Below are positions 42,975-50,781 of a DNA stretch of 64,000 nucleotides, in pieces. Each line of letters starts with the position of its first letter. Position 1 is the stretch's first letter. The stretch is taken from assembly GCA_035448545.1 (NCBI GenBank), contig DAOTJE010000004.1:1-64000 (forward strand). The letters are read 5' to 3'. The DNA is from Anaerobaca sp035448545. Lineage in GTDB: Bacteria; Planctomycetota; Phycisphaerae; Sedimentisphaerales; Anaerobacaceae. The position numbers were made by a program, and so were the translations under genes. Under the pieces are notes generated by a model, which was not told where the DNA came from, did not search any database, and saw only the letters and a program-made list of their open reading frames with translations.

Positions 42975-43377
42975 GGATTCGGCTGTCCGCAACATACGTT
43001 GTCAGGGTCATGGTCTTCTCGTCCGAAGCCTGTTTCCACGTGACGGTAGTCGAGACTTCACGCAGGCCATCGAGAATCAAACGACCGTTGCCGGGCCGTG
43101 CAACGTCTCTGACCTCAGTCTTCCACATGAACTGCTGTCCATTGCGTTCGATGGTGCCCGAGGTAGTTCCCTCCCTGGGGAACCCCGCGGCGGAGGCTTC
43201 GGCGATCCGGGACTGGGCCACGAACACCGCCTGGTTCATTGCCTGGGCGGCGTCCGCCGTAGCCAGACTCAGCAGATGGAGACGGAGCAGACCCAGCAAC
43301 GCGACGGACGCGATCGCCAGCGCGATGAGGACTTCGAGGAATGTGAATGCCTTCCACTGGATTCTGCAGCGGTTCAT
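42955..43377 (-). CDS. gspI: Type II secretion minor pseudopilin GspI
   Basis: The 140-residue protein has the leader MNRCRIQWKA followed by FTFLEVLIALAIASVALLG. The residue before the cleavage site is Ala instead of the usual Gly, while Glu at mature position 5 is kept. The C-terminal part has the GspI pattern (WKTEVRDVARPGNGRL). It initiates the tip complex with J and K. It follows gspG by 35 bases, leaving no room for gspH. Confidence 0.88.
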   Translation of the reverse strand: MNRCRIQWKAFTFLEVLIALAIASVALLGLLRLHLLSLATADAAQAMNQAVFVAQSRIAEASAAGFPREGTTSGTIERNGQQFMWKTEVRDVARPGNGRLILDGLREVSTTVTWKQASDEKTMTLTTYVADSRIHERTAP

Positions 43378-43412
43378 GGTTTCCTGCCTGCGGCTCCTGC
43401 CCGGCTGCCGTC

Positions 43413-43856
43413 TCAGCTCTGGATGTTCCAGGATTCAATGTCCGCGTCGTCGCCTGTGCCGCCATTCTCGCCGTCCTTGCCGTAGGACATCAGGTCATAG
43501 TCTTTGCTGTGGACCCCCGGGCTCATGTAGATATACATATTGCCCCACGGGTCGACCGGCACGGCGTCGAGATACCCGTCGGCGTTGTATCCTTTGATGC
43601 CGGGATTCTTCACGAGAGCTTCCAGACCTTCGGACGTGGTTGGAAAGCGGCCGGTATCCGTCTTGAACAGGGCCAGCGCCGATTGAATGCTGCGAATGTC
43701 CGCTTTGGCCTTGACCCGGCGGGCCTGTTCCGGCCGGCCCAGAATCTTCGGCATGATGATCGTGGCCAGCAGGCCCAGGATCACCACGACGATCATCAGT
43801 TCGATGAGGGTGAATCCGTTCTGTCGGTACCTCCAATTGATCGCTCGGTTTTGCAT
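43413..43856 (-). CDS. gspG: Type II secretion major pseudopilin GspG
   Basis: The 147-residue protein has a prepilin leader ending RQNG before FTLIELMIVVVILGLLATIIMP. The GspG core follows, GRPEQARRVKAKADIRSIQSAL, with TGRFPTTSEGLEALV and the calcium-loop region DPWGNMYIYMSPG. The C-terminus is Gly/Asp-rich. It polymerises to form the periplasmic pseudopilus after cleavage and methylation by a prepilin peptidase, which is not encoded in the window. Confidence 0.96.
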   Translation of the reverse strand: MQNRAINWRYRQNGFTLIELMIVVVILGLLATIIMPKILGRPEQARRVKAKADIRSIQSALALFKTDTGRFPTTSEGLEALVKNPGIKGYNADGYLDAVPVDPWGNMYIYMSPGVHSKDYDLMSYGKDGENGGTGDDADIESWNIQS

Positions 43857-43867
43857 GGCATGATCCC

Positions 43868-45052
43868 CTACAAAGCCTGGTTGATTGCGAAGATAGGCAG
43901 CAGGATCGACAGAACGATGAAGCCCACCACGCCGCCCATCAGCAGCAGGATTATCGGTTCGAGCAAGGCCGTCAGGGTGCGTACCGTTGCTTCGACCTCC
44001 CCGTCATACATTTCGGCGATGTTCAGCAGGCCGTCCTCCACGGTTCCGGTCATCTGGCCGGTGTGGAGCACGTGAAAGACCACCGGAGGAAACAGACCCG
44101 TTGCGCGCACTGCGTCGGCGATCGTTTCGCCCCGGTGGACCCTGTCTTTGATTTGCTCTGTTGCCTCGGTCATCACATGGTTTTGACTGATCCGCTGGCT
44201 GATTTCCATTGCGGTTATGATGGGGATGCCGCTGTTCATCAGCGTCCCCAGGGTTCGCGTCAGCCGAGCCACTTCCAGCTTGAAGAACAGCGGACCGAAC
44301 AGGGGCAATCGGAGTCTCATCCGATCCATCCGCCGGCGGCCGTACTGTGTCCTGGCCAGGCTCACCAGAAGAGCTGCTACGGCGCAAGAGCCCACCAAGA
44401 GGAGTCCCACATGAGCTTTGGTGAAACTGCTGATGCCGATGAGTATGCGGGTCGGCAACGGCAGTTCCTGGTTCATCTTCACGAAAAGCTCCGAGATGCT
44501 CGGCACGACGAAGGACAACAGGAACATGACGACGCCGACGGCCACCACCGCCATCATCACCGGATAGGCGACGGCGGCCTTGACCTTGCCGGTCAATTGC
44601 ACGCGTTTTTCGAGGATGTCCGCCAGCCGCGACAACACCGCCTCGAGGGCGCCGCTCGTCTCTCCGGCGGCAACCATGTTGACGAACAGTGCCGAGAACA
44701 GACCGGGATGCCTGCCTAGAGCCTCTGCCAGACTGCTGCCGGCATTGACGTCGTCACGAATGCTCTCCACGATCGGGGCCAGCGGCTCGACAGAATGCCC
44801 CCAGCGGACTCGGCGGTTCTTCGGTGCGGCGTGCATCTGTTCGGCCAGGGCTGACAAGGCGGGCACCAACGGCATCCCCGCATGTAACAGCGTGGACAAT
44901 TGGCGGGCCAGACGGCTCAGGTCCCGGGCGCTGACCCGCCGGAGCAGGTCGTGTCCCTGTGTCCGACGGATGCGGCCCGACCGCGCCGCCGGGGAGGCCG
45001 GCGGATTCGTTCTTCGACGGGGCAGACGAACCTGTGGCTCAATGGCTGGCAT
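43868..45052 (-). CDS. gspF: Type II secretion inner-membrane platform protein GspF
   Basis: The 394-residue protein has two T2SSF repeats. The first begins with LSRLARQLSTLLHAGMPLVPALSAL, the second with LEVARLTRTLGTLMNSGIPI. Three hydrophobic helices are present, the last in IILLLMGGVVGFIVLSILLPIF. Its start overlaps the end of gspE by 14 bases, and it ends 11 bases before gspG. The Arg/Pro-rich first 35 residues are an extension. Confidence 0.95.
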   Translation of the reverse strand: MPAIEPQVRLPRRRTNPPASPAARSGRIRRTQGHDLLRRVSARDLSRLARQLSTLLHAGMPLVPALSALAEQMHAAPKNRRVRWGHSVEPLAPIVESIRDDVNAGSSLAEALGRHPGLFSALFVNMVAAGETSGALEAVLSRLADILEKRVQLTGKVKAAVAYPVMMAVVAVGVVMFLLSFVVPSISELFVKMNQELPLPTRILIGISSFTKAHVGLLLVGSCAVAALLVSLARTQYGRRRMDRMRLRLPLFGPLFFKLEVARLTRTLGTLMNSGIPIITAMEISQRISQNHVMTEATEQIKDRVHRGETIADAVRATGLFPPVVFHVLHTGQMTGTVEDGLLNIAEMYDGEVEATVRTLTALLEPIILLLMGGVVGFIVLSILLPIFAINQAL

Positions 45053-46637
45053 GGTCGCTCACCTCTCGGCCTGTGTTGACGCTGTCCTGGGTAACCCGGT
45101 AGACCTCTTCGAGGGTGGTGATACCGGCCAGGACGCGACGCAGGCCGTCTTCGCGTAATGTCGTCATCCCCTTCTGCACCGCGGCCTCTTTGATGACGTG
45201 TGCGCCGCGACGCTGGAGAATGAGGTCTCTGATCTGATCGTCGACCAGCATCAGTTCGAAGATCCCGGTGCGTCCGACGAACCCGGTGCGGAGGCAGTTC
45301 TCGCATCCGCCACCCCGATACAACTGAACCTGGCCCTGGCCGAGGCGTCGTAGTTCGGCTTTCACTTCTGCGACGTCCTGGGGCTGATAGGGCTGCCTGC
45401 ACTCGGGACAGATCACCCGCAGCAGGCGTTGTGCCATCACCCCGACGACGGATGAAGAAATCAGGTAGGGCTCGATGCCCATGTCGATCAGCCGGGTGAC
45501 CGCCGAGGCGGCATCGTTCGTATGGAGCGTGCTCAACACCAGATGTCCCGTCAGCGATGCCTGAATGGCGATTTCTGCGGTTTCCAGATCGCGAATTTCG
45601 CCGATCATGATGATGTCGGGGTCCTGTCGGAGAATATGACGCAGGCAACTGGCGAAGGTCAGTTCGATCTTCGGCCGGATCTGCATTTGCCCGACGCCGG
45701 GCAACTGGTATTCGATCGGGTCTTCCACCGTCAGGATGTTCCGTTCTTCGCTGTTCAGTTCGTTGAGCGCTGCGTAGAGTGTCGTCGTCTTGCCGCTGCC
45801 GGTCGGGCCGGTCAACAGGATGATCCCATGGGAGATGCCGATGAGTTCCCGAAAGACTTTCAGCATGTCGGGCGCAAACCCCACATCATCGAGGGTGAGC
45901 CGGCCTCGGCCTCGGTCGAGCAGGCGGAGCACCACGCGCTCCCCGCCGGCGGTGGGAATCACCGAGACACGAATGTCCACCAGCTCCTCGCCGATGCGCA
46001 CGCGGCTCTGTCCATCCTGCGGAAGTCGGTGCTCTGCGATGTTGAGGTTGGCCATGATCTTCAGACGCGACAACAGCGGCGCCGCCTGCGGTTTCGGCAG
46101 GCTCAGGACGTTGCGCAGCACGCCGTCCACCCGAAACCGGACTTTGAGCTCTGTCTCATACGGCTCGATGTGAATGTCACTGGCCCGGCTGTGCACGGCT
46201 TCAAACAGAATCTTGTTGACCAACTTGATTGCCGGGGCCTTATTGGCGATGTTCAGCAAGTCTTCCGCCTGCGTTTGCACCGAACTGGCGCCGGCGCTGT
46301 TGTCGGGTGAGTACGTCTCGGACAGCAGGTCCGCGTCGCGTTCACTTTCGGCGGCGTGGTAGTAGCATTGGCTGATCGCGTTCTCGATCTCCGGCGCCGG
46401 ACACCGCACGCGGGGGCAGGCTTGGCCCAGGACGCCGACGATGGCGTCATACGCCTCGATGTTCAGCAGGTCTGCCAGAGCCACGGCAATGCTTCCGTCC
46501 TCCATCACGATGGGGATCGCGCACTGCTTCTTGAGGAACTCCAGCGGCAGTCGTCGCACGAGATCGGCGTTCAATTGCTCGGGCGCGATCTTCCAGAGCT
46601 GCTGACCATCAATACGTTCGGCCTGTCCTGTTTCCAC
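45039..46637 (-). CDS. gspE: Type II secretion ATPase GspE
   Basis: The 532-residue hexameric ATPase powers pseudopilus assembly from the cytoplasm. An N1E/MshEN-like domain comes first, then the ATPase with Walker A GPTGSGKTTTLYAAL (Lys283), an Asp box around LTVEDPIEYQLPGVGQMQ, Walker B MIGEIRDLETAEIA, and a zinc tetracysteine formed by CPEC and CENC. The start is set at GTG 46637 because a perfect AGGAGGTGG (46642-46650) lies seven bases before it; an ATG at 46679 has no such signal. It lies 58 bases after gspD. Confidence 0.95.
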   Translation of the reverse strand: METGQAERIDGQQLWKIAPEQLNADLVRRLPLEFLKKQCAIPIVMEDGSIAVALADLLNIEAYDAIVGVLGQACPRVRCPAPEIENAISQCYYHAAESERDADLLSETYSPDNSAGASSVQTQAEDLLNIANKAPAIKLVNKILFEAVHSRASDIHIEPYETELKVRFRVDGVLRNVLSLPKPQAAPLLSRLKIMANLNIAEHRLPQDGQSRVRIGEELVDIRVSVIPTAGGERVVLRLLDRGRGRLTLDDVGFAPDMLKVFRELIGISHGIILLTGPTGSGKTTTLYAALNELNSEERNILTVEDPIEYQLPGVGQMQIRPKIELTFASCLRHILRQDPDIIMIGEIRDLETAEIAIQASLTGHLVLSTLHTNDAASAVTRLIDMGIEPYLISSSVVGVMAQRLLRVICPECRQPYQPQDVAEVKAELRRLGQGQVQLYRGGGCENCLRTGFVGRTGIFELMLVDDQIRDLILQRRGAHVIKEAAVQKGMTTLREDGLRRVLAGITTLEEVYRVTQDSVNTGREVSDHASH

Positions 46638-46695
46638 CGATCCACCTCCTCGCATGGATGCGACACCCGTACGGATCATCCGTCCGCGGTCGGGA

Positions 46696-48978
46696 TCAGC
46701 GACCCTCTTCCAGGAGCGGAAGCATCTGTTCCCTCTTCTGCTCTGTCACCTGTCGCAGCTCCTCCTGGCTGGTCATCACATACGGGGTGATGAAGATCAG
46801 CAGGTTCGTCTTCTGCACCCGGTCGCGCTGCCATCGGAACAGATTCCCGACCAGGGGCACGTCGCCGACGAGCGGGACCTTGTTCTGGACCTGGGTCTTG
46901 TCATCCCGAATCAGGCCGCCGATGACGACGGTGTTGCCGCTGTTCATCGTCACAATGGTCTGGGCGCTGCGTTTGGCGGTGGTCGGCGTATCCGACGAAG
47001 AGGCGGTCACACTCTCGACCAGCTTCGTGAACTCACTGTCGATCTGGAGTCGCACGGGTCCACCCTGATTGACGTGAGGCGTGATCTCCAGGGTGATGCC
47101 CACGTCCTTGTATTCGTACTGCTTGATCACCGTGGGTGTGAGGAGGTCCGTCGTCTCCGTGATGCGCGACTGGACCACGAACGGCGTATTCTCGCCCACG
47201 ACGATCCTGGCCTTGCGGTGGTTCGACGTCAGCACGTGCGGCGTGGAAAGGATATTGACTCCCGACTCCTTCTGCAACGCTTGGAGCAGCGCGCCGATGT
47301 TGTCGCCTTTCCAGGCGCCCACCGCGAGCCCTTCGAGGTCGCCGCGCGCGTAATTGACAAAGGGCCCCAAATTCGTGGCGGCAAACCCCCGCACGCTGCT
47401 GGAAACGGCGTCGTCCAGCGTGGCCCAGTCGACGCCGAGTTCCTTCAGGGTATCTTCGCCGATCTCCAGAATCGTCATCTCGACCAGGACCTGTTCGCGA
47501 ACGATGTCCAGCTTCTCCACGATCTGGGAGATCATCGCGAAGTCCTGCGGTGAGGCCACGATAATGAGGGAGTTTGTGCTCGGGTCTGCGGTCACCTGGA
47601 TCGGCAGTCGGGGATCGGCCGGGTCGGTCACTCGCATGCCGGCCAGTGCCGCTTCCAGAGCAGGGGCCACGTCGTTGGCGTCCGCGTTCTTCAGATAGGT
47701 CACATGGACGTTGCCAGCGCCGGTCGGCCTCTCGATGTCGAGTTGGGCAACGAGCCGCCGGACCGTGTCGATATCCTGTTCGTCCCCCACGACGATCAGC
47801 GAATTGGTCCGCTCATCGGGAAGGACCCGCGTACGCCGGCCCTCGCCTTGCGCCGGCCGCGCACGCCCGGGCGCAGATGCAACCACCTGGCCTTCGTCCA
47901 GGATGTTCATGATCTGCTCGCTGAGCACCTGGGCTGATGCATGGACCAATGGGAACAGCAACACGCTTTCACGGGCGCCCTCCACGTCGAGCTGTGCGAC
48001 AATCTGCGCGATGTGGTGGATGTTGGCGGACGTATCCGTAACCATGATCGAGTTGGTCTTCGGATAGGTCGCCAAGAGAGCTCCGGTTGACAACAGGGGT
48101 TGGACGATCTGGCTGATCTCGGCTGCATCGGCATACTTCAGCGGCAGGATCTGAGTGACCATCGCATCGTTCTTCGGAATCGCCCTGGGATCGGCGCCGA
48201 TGCGCACCTGGAGATTGCGTTTGGTGGCCTCAGCTTTGGGGACGATCTTCACCGCATTGTCTGTTTCGACCGCGGCGTATCCGGCCACGTCCAGGATCGA
48301 CTGGAGAAACGGATAGATGTCTTCCAGCGGAACCGGCGTCGGCGACATCACCGTTACCGTCCCGCTGACGCTCTGATGCGGGATAAAGTTGATGCCCGTG
48401 ATCTCGCCGATGGTCTTCAGAACGACCCGAATGTCGACGTCCTCGAAGTTCACCTGGACCATTTCGTCGCGTCCACGTGACGGTTCCACTGTTGCGGTGG
48501 GGCTTGGGTCCGGGACGGGGGCAGACGACGGGGCCGACTCACTGGCGCCAATGGAGATCCGCTGGGGCGAAGGCGCCCTCTCGATCGGGGTCTCGACCAG
48601 TTCGGGAACGGTGGTCCAGACGCTCGAATCGACCGGCGTCGCCTGGGGAACGCTCCAACTCGGCGCCACCGGCGTCTGAATGCCGGCGAGGTTCTGCGAC
48701 CCGTCTCCAGGCATCGTCTGGGCCAGACCACGCGGCGAATCGACCACCGGGACCGGTGGCTCGTCAACGGGTTGAGCGGCTCTCTGTCGAGCTCGCGCGT
48801 GGCGCTGGATAGGACCGACTTCGCTGGACGAGACGGCGTGACCGGAACAGCCGACGCACGTCAGGGCCAGGATGCACAGGGCCATGACGGCCGGACTGAA
48901 TCGGCGAACCACGTGCGATCGTCCAACCTGCGCACGGCATGGGAAACCAAGCGAGGTATTGTGACGTTTCTTGTCCAA
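46696..48978 (-). CDS. gspD: Type II secretin GspD, predicted lipoprotein (liposecretin)
   Basis: About 760 residues. The signal region ends CILALTCVGCSG, a lipobox-like V-G-C, so the secretin itself may be lipidated. A 110-residue Pro/Ser-rich linker is followed by N0 (VQVNFEDVDIRVVLKTIGEITGINF), N1-N3 repeats (SIMVTDTSANIHHIAQIVAQLD, SLIVVGDEQDIDTVRRLVAQLD, SLIIVASPQDFAMISQIVEKLD) and the beta-barrel secretin domain. The barrel ends with KVPLVGDVPLVGNLF and TNLLIFITPYV. The start is taken as TTG 48978, with GGAG six bases upstream, directly after gspC; an ATG further up would overlap gspC by about 150 bases. It forms the outer-membrane channel. No C-terminal S-domain or pilotin gene is visible. 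Confidence 0.93.
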   Translation of the reverse strand: MDKKRHNTSLGFPCRAQVGRSHVVRRFSPAVMALCILALTCVGCSGHAVSSSEVGPIQRHARARQRAAQPVDEPPVPVVDSPRGLAQTMPGDGSQNLAGIQTPVAPSWSVPQATPVDSSVWTTVPELVETPIERAPSPQRISIGASESAPSSAPVPDPSPTATVEPSRGRDEMVQVNFEDVDIRVVLKTIGEITGINFIPHQSVSGTVTVMSPTPVPLEDIYPFLQSILDVAGYAAVETDNAVKIVPKAEATKRNLQVRIGADPRAIPKNDAMVTQILPLKYADAAEISQIVQPLLSTGALLATYPKTNSIMVTDTSANIHHIAQIVAQLDVEGARESVLLFPLVHASAQVLSEQIMNILDEGQVVASAPGRARPAQGEGRRTRVLPDERTNSLIVVGDEQDIDTVRRLVAQLDIERPTGAGNVHVTYLKNADANDVAPALEAALAGMRVTDPADPRLPIQVTADPSTNSLIIVASPQDFAMISQIVEKLDIVREQVLVEMTILEIGEDTLKELGVDWATLDDAVSSSVRGFAATNLGPFVNYARGDLEGLAVGAWKGDNIGALLQALQKESGVNILSTPHVLTSNHRKARIVVGENTPFVVQSRITETTDLLTPTVIKQYEYKDVGITLEITPHVNQGGPVRLQIDSEFTKLVESVTASSSDTPTTAKRSAQTIVTMNSGNTVVIGGLIRDDKTQVQNKVPLVGDVPLVGNLFRWQRDRVQKTNLLIFITPYVMTSQEELRQVTEQKREQMLPLLEEGR

Positions 48979-48994
48979 GGTGTTCTCCGCTCTC

Positions 48995-49882
48995 TCACAA
49001 ATCCAGTGACAGGTCCTTGGGCTTGCCGTTTCGCAGCAGCTGCATACTGATCTTGGACTGCGATCGGGCCTTCTTGAGGACCTGGAAGGCTTTCTGCTTG
49101 CTGTCGAGGCTTTGGCCGTTGACAGCCTGAACGATATCACCATTCCGCAACCCGACGATCGCGGCCAGAGGGCTCTGTTCGAGACCGGAGATCTTCAGCC
49201 CTTCCGTGCGTCCGTCTTTGATGTACGGCTCAATGGTTGCCTTGCGAAACAAATCCTCCACGTACCCGAGCCGAACGGAAGGCGGGGAAGGCTGTTGGAT
49301 GGCCTCGATCGTTCGGGGCACATCTGCCTGGCTCTCCCTGACGTCGTTAGGGCCGAACGGTCCCTGGCTCTTGGCGGCCCGACCGGCCTGCAGGTACAGC
49401 ACTTTGCTCTGCCCATTGTGGATCAGGATCACTCGGTCCGACTCAATCGACTGAATGGTCGCCGCGGCGATGATGTCGCCTGTCTTGTACGGGCAGGTCG
49501 CCTGGGTGGCCATGTCTTCGATGATGGCACGCGAGGTCGTCGGACCACCGGCCACCACGCCTACCAGCCGCAGGCCGAGCGCCTCAGCCGAACGCAGGGG
49601 GCCGGTCGCCGACGCGGGGGGCACCGTTTGCGACACAGTGCCCTGGTCGGGCACGCCGAACAGGCTGCTGGCGATGATCGTCTCGTAGTCGGTGATCGGC
49701 TGGGGGGCCGGTGGAAGTTCGCTGCGGCTGGAAGTTCGCTCGTCTCCGGAGACAGCCTTTGGTTTCAGTCCGCCTCCCGACTCGGCGGGACGCCAGATGG
49801 CCCCGATCGCCACGTATAACAGCGCCGCAATAAGCAGGGCCTTGGCTCCCCAGAACAGCCTCGATATCTGTCTGTCATTCAT
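48995..49882 (-). CDS. gspC: Type II secretion protein GspC with PDZ domain
   Basis: The 295-residue protein has a short N-terminus, one transmembrane helix (about 11-28, GAKALLIAALLYVAIGAIW), a Pro-rich linker, an HR domain (LRLVGVVAGG...AIIED, YKTGD) and a C-terminal PDZ domain (GLKISGLEQSPLAAIVGLRNGDIVQAVNG). GspC links the inner-membrane platform to the secretin and is involved in substrate selection. The ATG at 49882 has GGAAAG upstream; an in-frame extension of 37 codons was discarded. It is the first gene of the T2SS block, 151 bases after the CPBP protease gene, with a hairpin (ctcgtc/gacgag) but no clear promoter in the gap. Confidence 0.9.
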   Translation of the reverse strand: MNDRQISRLFWGAKALLIAALLYVAIGAIWRPAESGGGLKPKAVSGDERTSSRSELPPAPQPITDYETIIASSLFGVPDQGTVSQTVPPASATGPLRSAEALGLRLVGVVAGGPTTSRAIIEDMATQATCPYKTGDIIAAATIQSIESDRVILIHNGQSKVLYLQAGRAAKSQGPFGPNDVRESQADVPRTIEAIQQPSPPSVRLGYVEDLFRKATIEPYIKDGRTEGLKISGLEQSPLAAIVGLRNGDIVQAVNGQSLDSKQKAFQVLKKARSQSKISMQLLRNGKPKDLSLDL

Positions 49883-50033
49883 CTTTCGTCTTTCCGAAAA
49901 GCGTACTCTGATCGCTGATGACTCTATCGTCCGGGCAGGGTGGCTACTTGACATGGAGCGGTGCGAGTGCCTTGGACCGTCGGATAAGCCCAACGATCTT
50001 ACGGGATGCTCGTCTTATCGGACGAGGGTGCCG

Positions 50034-50774
50034 CTAAAGCAGCATGCATGCCATGATCCCATAACTGATGTTCGCCAGTCCGTGAAACAGTATGGGGCCC
50101 AGCAGCGAACGGGTGTGGACGAACAGCCAGGCGAGCAGCAGACCGGGCAGGAACGTCAGCAGGGCGACGGCTCGGCCTTGAACGACGAGGTGGGCCAACG
50201 CGAAGCAGACAGCGGAAGCCACGATGGCGATCCATTGCTGAAGGGTCCGGCGGCCCGATTGCCACCGTGCGAGCAGCCGCATGATGTTGGCCTGCACATA
50301 GCCGCGAAAGAACAGTTCCTCGGCCACGGCAACGTACAGGAGCTGGTAGAGCAGCCAGGCGAGCCAGCCCGTTCGACCGGCGACGGTCGGCTGCAGGGGA
50401 AGCGCAATGCCCAGACGCGACGCCATGTAGACGCCGGCCAGGACGACGGGCAGGACTGTGATGCAGGCGATACCCACCGTGCGAAGCGTACGCCTGAGAT
50501 GGGGATGCTCAAAGCCGAGGCGAGGAAATTCGCGCCGGGCAAGCCACGTGGGGAGCAGGGCGGCGGCAACAAGAATGGTCGGGATAAGCAGCCACTGGAG
50601 GACGGCGAGAGGCGCTGCGTCGGCGAGCCGCAGGACCACGAATACAACGACGGTGACCAGAAGCGTCTCGACAGCGAGGCGAACAGGCCGCTGGGTTCCC
50701 GCATCGGGAAAAAGTCCGGCCGGCTCGAAGGACGTCGAACCGGCCGGACCGGATTGTAGGCAGCACGGATCCAT
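50034..50774 (-). CDS. CPBP-family intramembrane protease, candidate C-terminal sorting enzyme
   Basis: The 246-residue protein has about eight hydrophobic segments and the complete CPBP (Abi/CAAX protease-like) signature. This is EELFFRG with Glu152, Glu153 and Arg157; FALAH with His195; and HGLAN with His231 and Asn235. Such glutamate intramembrane proteases include Rce1 and the enzymes proposed to process MYXO-CTERM-type tails. It lies seven bases after the stop of the 1497-residue protein with a Cys/TM/Arg tail and upstream of gspC, so that protein is the obvious substrate. The ATG at 50774 is preceded by AAGG, but the upstream gene's terminator (50709-50749) falls within the first 25 codons. 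The start is therefore less certain, although no better start exists before the first helix (about 34-50). Confidence 0.88.
   Translation of the reverse strand: MDPCCLQSGPAGSTSFEPAGLFPDAGTQRPVRLAVETLLVTVVVFVVLRLADAAPLAVLQWLLIPTILVAAALLPTWLARREFPRLGFEHPHLRRTLRTVGIACITVLPVVLAGVYMASRLGIALPLQPTVAGRTGWLAWLLYQLLYVAVAEELFFRGYVQANIMRLLARWQSGRRTLQQWIAIVASAVCFALAHLVVQGRAVALLTFLPGLLLAWLFVHTRSLLGPILFHGLANISYGIMACMLL
50709..50749 (-). terminator. Rho-independent terminator of the 1497-residue protein gene, inside the protease reading frame
   Basis: On the minus strand a 15-position stem (50735-50749 with 50714-50728; 14 pairs and one C/A mismatch) with a 6-base loop is followed immediately by TTTTT (50713-50709). 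It is strong and correctly oriented to stop transcripts from the large gene 33 bases after its stop codon. At the same time it encodes about residues 9-22 of the CPBP protein. Confidence 0.8.
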
Positions 50775-50781
50775 CCGGTCG

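Noticed and set aside
43378..43412. Possible gspH between gspG and gspI
   Set aside because: The gap is only 35 bases, so gspH is absent from its usual place.
48995..49143. Start of gspD inside gspC (ATG at 49143)
   Set aside because: It would overlap gspC by about 150 bases and add a Ser/Arg-rich stretch before the lipoprotein signal. TTG at 48978 has a proper Shine-Dalgarno sequence and lies just after the gspC stop.
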